DNA of 64,000 nt from Crossiella cryophila (GTDB lineage: Bacteria > Actinomycetota > Actinomycetes > Mycobacteriales > Pseudonocardiaceae), in the NCBI RefSeq assembly GCF_014204915.1, contig NZ_JACHMH010000001.1, forward strand, positions 3,931,501 to 3,995,500, given 5' to 3'. Position numbers and translations under genes: made by a program. A model generated the notes under the pieces. The model was not told the origin of the DNA. It saw only the letters and a program-made list of their open reading frames with translations, and did not search any database. This document shows, piece after piece, positions 1 through 10,053 of the stretch; position 1 is the stretch's first letter; each line of letters opens with the position of its first letter.

Positions 1-963
1 CTGCTGCTGCGCTCGGCCGCGGCCCGGCTCACCGAGTCCGGGCTGACCGTGGAACAGGCCGGGCGGGCCATCATCGAGGACCTGGCCGGTTCCCGGCAGC
101 TGCGCGACGAGGCGGTGCTGCTGGCCGCCCGGCTGCGGCCCAGCGCGCCCGCGCCGCTGACCATGGTGGTGCCGGCGCGGCCGGACCAGCTGCGCCCGGT
201 GCGCAGGCAGTTCCAGGACTGGCTGGGCACGGCGGGGGCCAGCCAGCAGGACGTGGAGATCCTGCAGCTCACCTCGGGTGAGGCGATGACCAACGCGATC
301 GAGCACGCCTATCCGCCCGGCACCGTCGGCCAGGTCGAGTTCCGGGCCAGGCTGGACCCGGACGGCACCGTGCAGGTCGACATCACCGACCAGGGCGGCT
401 GGGTCGCGCCCCGGCACGACCGCGGCTCCCGCGGCCGCGGCCTGCTGCTGATGCGGCAGTGCGTTGACGAGTTGCGGGTGTCCCCGACCGAACACGGCAC
501 CTCGGTCTGCCTGCGGCACCGGCTGCGCGGACTGGACGTGGCCGAACAGGACGAGGGCGGGCTCAGCGGGTTCGGCGCGCCTCAGGAGGCCAACCGGCTG
601 CCCGCGGGGGCGGACCTGCGCACCGCCTACATCGGGGAACGGGTGCACGCCTGGCTCTCCGGCGAGCTGGACGGCGCGGCCACCGAGGTGCTCGGCCGCC
701 AGCTGGCCAACCTCACCTGCGGCGGCACCGTCCCGCTCTCGGTGGACCTGTCCCAGGTCGGACACCTCTCCAGCGCCGGGGTGACGTTGCTCTTCGAGCT
801 GGCCCACCAGGCCAGCACCGCGGGCTGCCGGCTGCACGTGCACGCGGCCACCGGCAGCTCGGCGGCCTACGTGCTGGCCAACACCGGCCTGCACGCGGTG
901 GCCGAGGTGATGGTGGTGGCCAGTCAACCGGACGAGCCGGAGCCGAGCATTCCCCCGAGTTGA
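1..963 (+). CDS. SpoIIE-type regulator fragment: HATPase plus STAS domain (5' end outside window)
   Basis: The frame is open from base 1, so the gene begins upstream; 320 residues are visible. The first ~45 look like the helical end of a SpoIIE-type phosphatase module. An RsbW/SpoIIAB-like ATPase domain follows (N-box around GEAMTNAIEHAYPP, G-box DQGGW, then RGRGLLLMRQ). The C-terminal ~110 residues form a STAS domain with the VDLSQVGHLSSAG core. Such phosphatase-kinase-STAS proteins control anti-sigma/anti-anti-sigma switching in actinomycetes. A stand-alone STAS gene follows 80 bp downstream, consistent with one partner-switching module. The GTG at 49 is internal. Which sigma factor is controlled cannot be told. 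Confidence 0.8.
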   Translation: MLLRSAAARLTESGLTVEQAGRAIIEDLAGSRQLRDEAVLLAARLRPSAPAPLTMVVPARPDQLRPVRRQFQDWLGTAGASQQDVEILQLTSGEAMTNAIEHAYPPGTVGQVEFRARLDPDGTVQVDITDQGGWVAPRHDRGSRGRGLLLMRQCVDELRVSPTEHGTSVCLRHRLRGLDVAEQDEGGLSGFGAPQEANRLPAGADLRTAYIGERVHAWLSGELDGAATEVLGRQLANLTCGGTVPLSVDLSQVGHLSSAGVTLLFELAHQASTAGCRLHVHAATGSSAAYVLANTGLHAVAEVMVVASQPDEPEPSIPPS

Positions 964-1043
964 CCAGCAGGGCCTTCTGCCGACGCGTTGCGCGGCGGTC
1001 TAGGGTGGCAAGCAGCGCGCGAGTGAGGGACAGGGGAACCGGA

Positions 1044-1472
1044 GTGGAGCAGCCGGACGTCGTGGAGCCGCACGGCTCCAACGCCACGGGCAGTGGCGCG
1101 CCGATCGCGCCCCCGTACGCCGAAGGCGACCCAGAAGAGCTGATCAGCCTGGAAGTGCGGACCAGGGACGCGGACACCGCGGTGGTCGCGGTCAGCGGCG
1201 AGGTCGACATGTACACCGCCCCACTGCTGGAGGACTGCCTGCGCACCGAGTCGGTGGCCGGCAGCCGCCGCCTGGTGGTGGACCTGTCCCAGGTCGACTT
1301 CCTCGACTCCAGCGGCCTGGCCCTGCTCGTGCAGGTGCACCAGCAGGCCAAGGAGCAGGAACGCGAACTGCGCGTGGTCTGCGTGGAGGGCATCGTGAAA
1401 CGGGCCATCACCAGCACCGGCCTGGACAGCACCCTGGCGCTGTACGCGGATGTGACCTCGGCCAGCGACTGA
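1044..1472 (+). CDS. STAS-domain anti-sigma factor antagonist
   Basis: A 142-residue protein. The start is taken as GTG 1044 because AGGGGA lies just upstream; the longer reading from TTG 960 has an Arg-rich, non-conserved lead. About 35 variable residues precede a full STAS domain: a beta-strand with VSGEVDMYT, then VDLSQVDFLDSSGLALL, whose Ser pair is the usual site phosphorylated by an anti-sigma kinase. Family role: the unphosphorylated form binds the anti-sigma factor and frees sigma. It follows the HATPase/STAS gene on the same strand, so a shared pathway is likely; the partner sigma factor is not in the window. Confidence 0.85.
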   Translation: MEQPDVVEPHGSNATGSGAPIAPPYAEGDPEELISLEVRTRDADTAVVAVSGEVDMYTAPLLEDCLRTESVAGSRRLVVDLSQVDFLDSSGLALLVQVHQQAKEQERELRVVCVEGIVKRAITSTGLDSTLALYADVTSASD

Positions 1473-1572
1473 CCGGTCACCGACAGCGACCGTTGTTACG
1501 CCGGATGGCGGTATTCGGTCACCTTGTGGTCGCGGTCGATAACAACCATCCGGCCTAACCGACGGATCGGGC

Positions 1573-2598
1573 ATGACTACCCGATCCGTTGTCGCGGCAA
1601 CGCTGACCTGCGTACTCGCCGGCGCGTTGCTCCTGCCCGGTGGCGTCGCGGCGGCCGATCCGGCAGCCACCTGCGTCCCGCACGACGTTGCGGTGAGCAC
1701 GCTGACGGTCACCGGCACGATGCACGGCACGCTGTGTCTTCCGGACGGCCCCGCACCCGGCACGGTGCTGCTGCTGGTGCCCGGCGCCACGTACAACTCG
1801 GTGTACTGGGACTTCCCGTACCAGCCGGAGACCTACTCCTTCGTCCGCGCGATGACCGCCGCCGGCCACGCCACCTTCGCGGTGGACCGCCTCGGCACCG
1901 GGGGCAGCACCCGGCCACTGAGCGCCCAGCTCACCACCCTGACCCAGGCCGCGGCCGTGCACGACGTGGTCCAGGCCCTGCGCGCGGGCGAGGTCGGCGG
2001 CCACGCCTTCGACCAGGTGGTGCTGGGCGGGCACTCGCTCGGCTCGGCGATCGCCATCGTCGAGGCCGCCACCTTCCACGACGTGGACGCGCTGCTGGTC
2101 ACCGGCGCCTCGCACGTGGTCAACGCGGTGAACGCGGCCGTGCTGCTGAGCACCCACCTGCGTTCGGTCGCCCTGGATCCCGGTTTCCCGCACCACGATC
2201 CCGGCTACCTGACCACCGTGCCGGGCCACCGCGACGCGGCCTTCCACGCCCCCGACCCGGTGGACCCCCAGGTGCTCGCGGCGGATGAGGCCAGCCGGGA
2301 CGTGGTCTCGGCCACCGAGGCCCCGGACGGCCTCGGCCTCGGTTTCCTGGCGCCCTATTCGGCCCTGGTCACCGTGCCGGTGCTGGTGGCCATCGGCGAG
2401 CGGGACAAGTACTTCTGCGGGTTGCTGCTACCGCAGTGCACCACAGCCGCGTTGCAGCTCCGGGAGAACGTCCACTACCCGCTGGCGCCCTCGGTGCGGA
2501 CCTATGTGCTGCCCACCGCCGGGCATTCGTTCAACCTGAACCCGGACGCGCCGGTACTGCACGCCGAGGTGCTGGACTGGGTCAATTCTGTGGTGTGA
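1573..2598 (+). CDS. Secreted alpha/beta hydrolase
   Basis: 341 residues with a clear Sec signal peptide (residues 1-27, hydrophobic core, ending GGVAAA). The fold is a serine alpha/beta hydrolase: nucleophile elbow GHSLG near residue 155, acidic residue likely in GERDKYF, and His in AGHSFN near the C-terminus. Two cysteines near the start of the mature protein and a CGLLLPQC pair may form disulfides, fitting an exported enzyme. Lipase or esterase activity is plausible; the substrate is unknown. It stands alone, about 100 bp after the STAS gene. Confidence 0.8.
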   Translation: MTTRSVVAATLTCVLAGALLLPGGVAAADPAATCVPHDVAVSTLTVTGTMHGTLCLPDGPAPGTVLLLVPGATYNSVYWDFPYQPETYSFVRAMTAAGHATFAVDRLGTGGSTRPLSAQLTTLTQAAAVHDVVQALRAGEVGGHAFDQVVLGGHSLGSAIAIVEAATFHDVDALLVTGASHVVNAVNAAVLLSTHLRSVALDPGFPHHDPGYLTTVPGHRDAAFHAPDPVDPQVLAADEASRDVVSATEAPDGLGLGFLAPYSALVTVPVLVAIGERDKYFCGLLLPQCTTAALQLRENVHYPLAPSVRTYVLPTAGHSFNLNPDAPVLHAEVLDWVNSVV

Positions 2599-2619
2599 CC
2601 CGGACCACTGGCTTTCCGG

Positions 2620-2637
2620 TCTTATCCCATGATAAGA
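2620..2637. repeat. Perfect 7-bp inverted repeat between genes
   Basis: TCTTATC and GATAAGA separated by CCAT, about 20 bp after the hydrolase stop and 120 bp before the next gene. It is AT-rich in a GC-rich context. It could be a weak terminator or an operator for the coupled gene pair downstream; nothing in the sequence decides. Confidence 0.5.
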
Positions 2638-2756
2638 ATATGTGCACCTTCTGGAGCCACAATCTGGGGGATTCCGGGAAGAGTGCATTCCGCTGGTTTC
2701 GCATGCCTCTTCTGGCATTCCGTGGTGCGCCGGAAGCGAAACCTGGGGAGGAGCAT

Positions 2757-3260
2757 ATGGCAACAAAGGAATCGGACGGCCAGAACCTGCGCGACGAGCG
2801 TTCGATCAAATGGCAGCTCGCCACCGATCTGGCCGAGATGGACGACCGGGACGCCGGGTTCCCTCGGGCCGCGGCCAAGATCAAGGACGTCATCCACTAC
2901 ACGCTCACCTTCGACGATCCCGAGTACACCGACGGCGTGATGCGGGCGCTGAACTCCTTCCTTGGCCAGGGTTATCAGCTGGTGGAGGTGCGCAACCTGT
3001 GGCGCAGGCACCACGGTGGCCGCGGTCGGCTCGGGGTTCGGGCCGTGCTGCGCCAGCCCGCGCCGAAGGACCAGGTGTTCACCGTGTACCTGGAGAGCGA
3101 GGAGAGCAACTGGGCGGTGGCCGCGGACACCGCGATCTACGAGCAGTTGCGCGGGGTGACCACCGCGCGGCGGCGCAAGGTGTTGCAGGCGGAGTCGGCG
3201 CGGATCTACGGGCTGGTGGATGTGCCGCCCGGGGCCATGGACATCAGGGAGTTCCCGTGA
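2757..3260 (+). CDS. Hypothetical protein, possibly a diverged RelA/SpoT-like fold
   Basis: 167 residues from ATG 2757, preceded by GGGGAGGAG; the longer frame upstream lacks coding character. The pattern IKDVIHYTLTF, then GYQLVEVRNLW, then a beta-strand with VFTVYLES resembles small actinobacterial proteins with a RelA/SpoT-like nucleotidyltransferase or toxin fold. The usual YKG and FELQFHT-like motifs are replaced here, so activity is doubtful. Its stop overlaps the start of the next gene (GTGA), so the two are translationally coupled. The family call is a hand-made resemblance only. Confidence 0.45.
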   Translation: MATKESDGQNLRDERSIKWQLATDLAEMDDRDAGFPRAAAKIKDVIHYTLTFDDPEYTDGVMRALNSFLGQGYQLVEVRNLWRRHHGGRGRLGVRAVLRQPAPKDQVFTVYLESEESNWAVAADTAIYEQLRGVTTARRRKVLQAESARIYGLVDVPPGAMDIREFP

Positions 3261-3790
3261 CCTACCGGTACTTCGCCATTGTCGACACCCGTGAATTCCC
3301 GCTCACCGACCCGCTGTGCGTGATCCGGGAGAATGCCGACGGGGAAGAACGGTGCACCCTGGACGGCTGGATTCCGTCCCGGCATCTCGCCGCGACCCGG
3401 ATCTACCCGATTCTGCACCGCGCCGAACCCGTGCCCGAGGAATACGTGCGCCGATACCAGGAACAGCTCGCCCTGGAACGGCAGTTCGGCGAAATGGAAC
3501 GCGCGGCCTGGGTGTGTTCCTGCGCCGGGTCCTGCCGGTGCCGGGTATTCCAGCATTTCGCCATCATCGACGCGGAGAACACCCCGCATGATCCGCTGAC
3601 CGTGGCCAGGGAGTGGGCGGGCCCGCTGGGGGAGACCTACGAGGAGACCTACACCGCCGCGCGGCGCTGGGAGCCAGCCGATCGGTTGCTGCGCATCCGC
3701 ACCGGCCGGGACTTCCACGAGGCGGTGCCGGTGGCGCCGGAGTACGCGGAGTGGTTCATCGGGCTGCGGGCGTCCCGCCAGTCCGCCTGA
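3257..3790 (+). CDS. Hypothetical protein with an internal duplication
   Basis: 177 residues, starting at GTG 3257, which overlaps the stop of the upstream gene. The protein contains the same unit twice: YFAIVDTREFPLTDPLCVIRE near residue 4 onward (quoted here in part) and HFAIIDAENTPHDPLTVARE near residue 95, each followed by a W-P-rich strand and an acidic segment. Between them is a Cys-rich linker (CSCAGSCRC) that could bind metal. Similar single-unit proteins occur next to small toxin-like genes in actinomycetes, so a cognate or immunity role toward the preceding gene is possible but unproven. Confidence 0.5.
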   Translation: MTYRYFAIVDTREFPLTDPLCVIRENADGEERCTLDGWIPSRHLAATRIYPILHRAEPVPEEYVRRYQEQLALERQFGEMERAAWVCSCAGSCRCRVFQHFAIIDAENTPHDPLTVAREWAGPLGETYEETYTAARRWEPADRLLRIRTGRDFHEAVPVAPEYAEWFIGLRASRQSA

Positions 3791-3819
3791 CCATGCGGTG
3801 GCCGGGGCCGCCACCCCGG

Positions 3820-4740
3820 CTACAGCAACGCCTCCACCCCACGCGGGAACACCGCGTCCCGCACGTACTCCAGCACCGTGTCCCGGAAGGCCGCCGCCGC
3901 GTTGGTCAGCGCCACATCGGTCCGGTGCGCCAGCGCGATGGTGCGCGGGATCCCCGGCGGCGCCAGCGGGGTGGCCCGCAGTCCTGGCCGGTTGACCAGC
4001 ACCAGGCTGGGCACCAGCGCGAGTCCGAGGCCGGTCTCCACGAAGCGCAGCACCGCGTCCATCTCGCCGCCCTCCACCGCGAAGCGGGGTTCGATCCCGG
4101 CGCGGCGGCAGGCGGCCAGGGTGGCCTCGCGCAGGTCGTAGCCGGGGCGGAACATCACCAGTTCCCGCGCGGCCAGCTCCTCGATCTTGAGGTGGGTCCA
4201 TCTGGTCAGCGGTTTGGCGTTGGCTGGGCTGGCCACGACCAGGGGTTCGCGCAGGATCGGCGTGGTGGTCAGCGCGGGTTCGGCGCCGCTGCCGGGCACG
4301 ATGATCAGCGCCAGGTCCAGTTCGCCCCGGGTCAGGTCGCGGACCAGGTCCTGCGAGCCGCTCTCCTGCACCACCAGGCGGATCCCGGGATAGCGGTCGC
4401 GGAAGCGGCGCAGCACCTCGGCGACCAGGCTCACGCACATGCTCGGCGTCGCGCCCAGCCGGACCCGGCCGCGGCGCAGGCCGACGAGTTCCTGGACCTC
4501 CAGCCGCGCGGTGTCCACATCGGCCAGGATGCGCCGGGCCAGTGGCAGCAGCGCCTCACCCGCCGGGGTGAGCGCGATGTTGCCGCGGGCCCGGCTGAAC
4601 AGCGGCGCGCCCAGCTCGTCCTCCAGGACCTTGATCTGCTTGCTGAGTGAGGGCTGCGCCACATTCTGCAGGTCGGCGGCCTGGGTGAAGTGCCGGGTCT
4701 GCGCGACCGCCAGGAAGTACCCGAGCTGCTGCAAGTTCAT
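3820..4740 (-). CDS. LysR-family transcriptional regulator
   Basis: 306 residues, normal length for the family. The N-terminal winged HTH (residues 1-60, FTQAADLQNVAQPSLSKQIK) is followed by a two-lobed LysR substrate-binding domain. The gene is divergent from sdhCAB with 76 bp between starts, the standard arrangement for a LysR regulator acting on its neighbour and itself. A T-N11-A dyad lies directly upstream. The co-inducer is unknown; a TCA-cycle metabolite would be logical but is inference. Confidence 0.88.
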   Translation of the reverse strand: MNLQQLGYFLAVAQTRHFTQAADLQNVAQPSLSKQIKVLEDELGAPLFSRARGNIALTPAGEALLPLARRILADVDTARLEVQELVGLRRGRVRLGATPSMCVSLVAEVLRRFRDRYPGIRLVVQESGSQDLVRDLTRGELDLALIIVPGSGAEPALTTTPILREPLVVASPANAKPLTRWTHLKIEELAARELVMFRPGYDLREATLAACRRAGIEPRFAVEGGEMDAVLRFVETGLGLALVPSLVLVNRPGLRATPLAPPGIPRTIALAHRTDVALTNAAAAFRDTVLEYVRDAVFPRGVEALL

Positions 4741-4742
4741 TT

Positions 4743-4761
4743 CGATAGCGTACGGCTATCG
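4743..4761. promoter_or_regulatory. LysR-type T-N11-A operator between lysR gene and sdhC
   Basis: Perfect inverted repeat CGATAGC-GTACG-GCTATCG containing T-N11-A (4746 to 4758), ending 56 bp before the sdhC start and starting 3 bp from the regulator's start. A second, shorter dyad TCCA-TATAT-TGGA lies at 4773-4785 and could be an activation half-site or overlap the sdh promoter. Confidence 0.7.
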
Positions 4762-4816
4762 AGTCCAGCCATTCCATATATTGGACGACTCGTCGCAGCG
4801 CTCCTACCGTCGATCC

Positions 4817-5542
4817 ATGGCTGTTCCCAGCTTGACCACCGCCGTCCCACCACGGACGCCGACCGGCCGTGTTCGCCGGTCGCCCCGGATCTCCTCGGTG
4901 ATCCTCAAGGCCGTCATGGCCGTGACCGGACTGGCCCTGTTCGGCTTCGTCGTGGCGCACATGGTCGGCAACCTCAAGATCTTCTTCGGCGCCGAGTCCT
5001 TCGACAGCTACGCGCGCTTCCTGCGCACCGTTGGCGAGCCGCTCATCCCGGAGCGCGGGCTGCTCTGGATCATGCGGATCGGGCTGCTGGTCGCGGTCTT
5101 CGCGCACATCGTCGCGGCCACCATGCTGGCCCGCCGCGCCCGCAGGGCCCGGCCGGTGCGCTACCACCACCGCAGCAAGGTGCAGGGCAGCTACGCGGCC
5201 AGGACCATGCGCTGGGGCGGGGTGATCATCGCGCTGTTCGTGCTCTACCACCTGATGGACCTGACCCTGCTGTGGCTCAACCCGCACGGGGTGCACGGCG
5301 AGGCGTACAACAACGTCACCTCGGACTTCCAGCGCTGGCCGGTGGTGCTGGTCTACACCCTGGCCGTGCTGACCCTGGGCTTCCACCTGCGGCACGGGGT
5401 GTGGAGCGCGCTGCGCAGCCTCGGCCGCGGCCGGGCCCGCACCGAGGCGCGGCTGCGGCTGATCGCGCTGACCGTGGCGGTGCTGATCTGCGCCGGTTAC
5501 CTGTCCGTCCCCTTCGCTGTGCTGACCGGGTTGGTGAGCTGA
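4817..5542 (+). CDS. sdhC: Succinate dehydrogenase cytochrome b subunit
   Basis: 241 residues from ATG 4817; the frame upstream of it is non-coding. Five hydrophobic segments (about residues 30-50, 75-98, 125-145, 170-190, 210-235) with conserved histidines in [27 protein letters not shown] and FHLRHGVWS, which are candidates for ligating two b-type hemes. This is the single fused membrane anchor of the Bacillus/actinobacterial SdhCAB type. It is the first gene of sdhCAB, 1 bp before sdhA. Role: quinone reduction and membrane anchoring of complex II. Confidence 0.92.
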   Translation: MAVPSLTTAVPPRTPTGRVRRSPRISSVILKAVMAVTGLALFGFVVAHMVGNLKIFFGAESFDSYARFLRTVGEPLIPERGLLWIMRIGLLVAVFAHIVAATMLARRARRARPVRYHHRSKVQGSYAARTMRWGGVIIALFVLYHLMDLTLLWLNPHGVHGEAYNNVTSDFQRWPVVLVYTLAVLTLGFHLRHGVWSALRSLGRGRARTEARLRLIALTVAVLICAGYLSVPFAVLTGLVS

Positions 5543-5543
5543 C

Positions 5544-7477
<1,934 letters not shown>

Positions 7478-7481
<4 letters not shown>

Positions 7482-8230
7482 GACTGACCCTCAACATCTG
7501 GCGCCAGACCGGGCCCGAGGACAAGGGCAGGATGGTGCGCTACCGGCTCGAAGAGGTCTCCGAGGACATGTCCTTCCTGGAGATGCTCGACGTGCTCAAC
7601 GAGAAGCTCACCCTGGCCGGGGACGAGCCGGTGGCCTTCGACCACGACTGCCGCGAGGGCATCTGCGGCATGTGCGGCATGATGATCAACGGCATCGCGC
7701 ACGGCCCGGAGAAGGCCACCACCGCCTGCCAGCTGCACATGCGCCACTTCGACGACGGCGACTCCATCACCATCGAACCGTGGCGAGCCGCCCCGTTCCC
7801 GGTGATCAAGGACCTGGTCGTGGACCGCAGCGCCTTCGACGAGATCATCCAGGCAGGCGGCTACGTCAGCGCCCCCACCGGCAGCGCCCCCGACGCGCAC
7901 GCCACCCCCGTCCCCAAACCCGACGCCGACACCGCCTTCGAGGCAGCCGCCTGCATCGGCTGCGGAGCCTGCGTGGCCGCCTGCCCCAACGGCTCCGGCC
8001 TGCTGTTCACCGCGGCCAAGGTCACCCACCTCGGCCTGCTCCCACAGGGCCAGCCGGAACGCGACACCCGGGTGATCAACATGCTCACCACCCACGACGC
8101 CCTGGGCTTCGGCGGCTGCACCAACGCGGGCGAATGCACCACGGTCTGCCCCAAGGGAATCCCCCTGGAATCCATCGCCCGCCTCAACGCCGACTACCTC
8201 AGCGCCAAACTCGCCAACCGCACCCGCTAA
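7478..8230 (+). CDS. sdhB: Succinate dehydrogenase iron-sulfur subunit
   Basis: 250 residues from GTG 7478, overlapping the sdhA stop; the frame has no better start upstream. The N-terminal plant-ferredoxin domain carries the [2Fe-2S] cysteines in [10 protein letters not shown] plus a later Cys. The C-terminal domain has [12 protein letters not shown] and [12 protein letters not shown] for the [4Fe-4S] and [3Fe-4S] centres. It carries electrons from SdhA to quinone at SdhC. It is the last gene of the operon; a large inverted repeat begins 11 bp after the stop. Confidence 0.95.
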
Positions 8231-8240
8231 CCCACCCAAA

Positions 8241-8398
8241 ACAGCCAACACCCCGTACGAAAACGGCCAACACACGGTACGAAAACGGCCAACACACCGT
8301 CCCACACGCCGGGAGGTTGAAACCCTCCCGCGCGTGTTGGCCGGTTTGGTACGGGGTGTTGGCCGTTGTGGTACGCCGGGTTGGCCGTTTCGGGCGCG
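8241..8398. repeat. Large imperfect inverted repeat of GGCCAACAC units, with central hairpin
   Basis: The left arm (8241-8308) holds about three head-to-tail units built on GGCCAACAC, the first two each followed by GTACGAAAA. The right arm (8331-8398) holds the reverse complement (GTGTTGGCC / GGTACG). The centre (8311-8329) is a tight stem-loop, GGGAGG-TTGAAA-CCCTCCC. It directly follows sdhB and would terminate transcription. The unit structure suggests a dispersed palindromic repeat family rather than a simple terminator. The rest of 8399-8652 shows no gene. Confidence 0.75.
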
Positions 8399-8652
8399 GG
8401 TGGGCGGAGCCCGTGGGGAGTGGGTGGGCGAAGCCCAGGGGCGGGCGGCCGGGCGGTGCAGGCCGCTGAGCACTGCTCTTGACCTTGCCCTCGGTCTTGA
8501 CCGGTTCACCTGGCGCGCCAGCTGGATCAGTTAATTCGAAGCTTGGAACAAGGTGACCGGTCGGTTGGTTTTCCTGGTTATGCTGCGTCATGGAGGACGG
8601 CCGGATGCCTGGCTGGGGGCTCCAGGAGCGCCAGAAGAACGAGGAAAGACCG

Positions 8653-8745
8653 ATGAAGGTTGCGTGTCCGGGGGGTAAGGGCTTTCCGATGGGGGCGGGG
8701 TCGCCGGACCTGCCGCCGCCGTGGTTCCAGGGAGCCGCGCGGTGA
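8653..8745 (+). CDS. Small ORF (30 aa) coupled to the carboxylesterase
   Basis: ATG 8653 has a good ribosome site (GAGGAAAG, 4-5 bp upstream). The peptide starts MKVACPGGKGFPMG and ends PDLPPPWFQGAAR. Its stop TGA (8743-8745) overlaps the GTG start of the esterase, so it could couple translation of that gene. An in-frame ATG at 8590 would give 51 residues but has no ribosome site. I recognise no family. Codon use is less GC3-biased than neighbours, so it may act only as a translational leader. Confidence 0.4.
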   Translation: MKVACPGGKGFPMGAGSPDLPPPWFQGAAR

Positions 8746-10031
8746 CCGAGGTGCTGGCGGCCACGTCCCACGGTCGGGTTCGGGGGCAGAGTGCCGACGG
8801 GATCGTCCGTTTTCTGGGTATTCCCTACGCATCCGCCCCGCGGGGCATCGGCCGGTTCGCCGCGCCGGAACCCGTGCGGCCGTGGGCGGGGGTGCGGGCG
8901 GCCACCGAGTTCGGCGCCACCGCGCCCGCGGTGGGCCTGAGTGGGCCGGGACTGGAATTCCTGGTCGAACCGGCCATTCCGGGCGAGGAATACCTCAACC
9001 TCAACGTGTGGACGCCGGGCGTGGACGACGCGCGGCGGCCGGTGCTGGTGTGGATCCACGGTGGCGCGCACGTCACCGGCTCCTCCGCCCAGCCGATCTT
9101 CGACGGACAGGCGTTCGCGGCCAACGGGATCGTGTTCGTCTCCTTCAACTACCGGCTCGGCGCCGAGGGCCACGCGCAGCTGCCCGACGCCCCGGCCAAC
9201 CGGGCGCTGCTCGACCAGCGGGCCGCCCTGGAGTGGGTCCGGCGCGAGATCGCCGCGTTCGGCGGTGACCCGGACCGGGTCACGGTCAGCGGCAGCTCGG
9301 CCGGTGCCAGTGCGGTGCTCTCGCTGCTGTCCCTGGACACCGGTCTGCTACACCGGGCCGTGGTCCAGAGCGTGGCCGCCAGATCCGCACTGTCCACAGT
9401 GGACGCCGAACGGATCGCCAAGGAACTGGCGGACCAGGCAGGGGTACCGGCCACCGCCGCCGGACTGGCCACCGTGGCACCACAACGGCTCGCCGAGCTG
9501 TCCAGCGGACTGGCCCTCGCGGTGATGGCGGACCCGGATCCGTTGCGCTGGGGCGAATCCGTGGCCGCCGCCTCGATGGCCTTCGGCCCCGTGGTCGACG
9601 GACACGTCCTGCCGCACCACCCGTACCAAGCCGTCCTGGACGGCGCGGGCCGGGACACCGAACTGCTCATCGGCACCAACTCCGACGAACTCCTGCTGCT
9701 GACCCAGGACGAGGCGACCTCGGCGGCGCTGACCGAACTGGTCTTCCGCGAACCGGTCTACGCACTGGCCGAATCCCGCTCCGCCGCCGCGGCCACCTAC
9801 GTCTACGAGTTCGGCTGGCGTTCACCGCTACCCGGCGCGGGCGCCGCGCACGGACTGGAACTCGGCTTCGTCTTCGACAACCTCGGTCACTCGACCCTGG
9901 AAGGCGAAGCACCGCCGCAGGACCTGGCCCGCGCGGTCAACCAGGGCTGGACCTCCTTCGCGGCCAACGGGGATCCGGGCTGGCCGCCGTTCACCGACGA
10001 CACGCCCTTCGTCCGCTGGCTGGGCGGCTGA
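8742..10031 (+). CDS. Type B carboxylesterase
   Basis: 429 residues from GTG 8742 (ribosome site GGGAGC); shorter than the usual ~500. Conserved blocks: FLGIPYA near the N-terminus, EYLNLNVWTP, oxyanion-hole segment WIHGGAH, FNYRLG, and nucleophile GSSAGA. The acidic residue is probably in IGTNSDE, and the His would be in GAAHGLEL. No signal peptide, so it is probably cytoplasmic. It hydrolyses carboxylic esters; no natural substrate can be named. The short length reflects a reduced region between the GTNSDE and His segments. Confidence 0.88.
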   Translation: MTEVLAATSHGRVRGQSADGIVRFLGIPYASAPRGIGRFAAPEPVRPWAGVRAATEFGATAPAVGLSGPGLEFLVEPAIPGEEYLNLNVWTPGVDDARRPVLVWIHGGAHVTGSSAQPIFDGQAFAANGIVFVSFNYRLGAEGHAQLPDAPANRALLDQRAALEWVRREIAAFGGDPDRVTVSGSSAGASAVLSLLSLDTGLLHRAVVQSVAARSALSTVDAERIAKELADQAGVPATAAGLATVAPQRLAELSSGLALAVMADPDPLRWGESVAAASMAFGPVVDGHVLPHHPYQAVLDGAGRDTELLIGTNSDELLLLTQDEATSAALTELVFREPVYALAESRSAAAATYVYEFGWRSPLPGAGAAHGLELGFVFDNLGHSTLEGEAPPQDLARAVNQGWTSFAANGDPGWPPFTDDTPFVRWLGG

Positions 10032-10053
10032 GGCTCGAACTCCCGGCTCGGGG

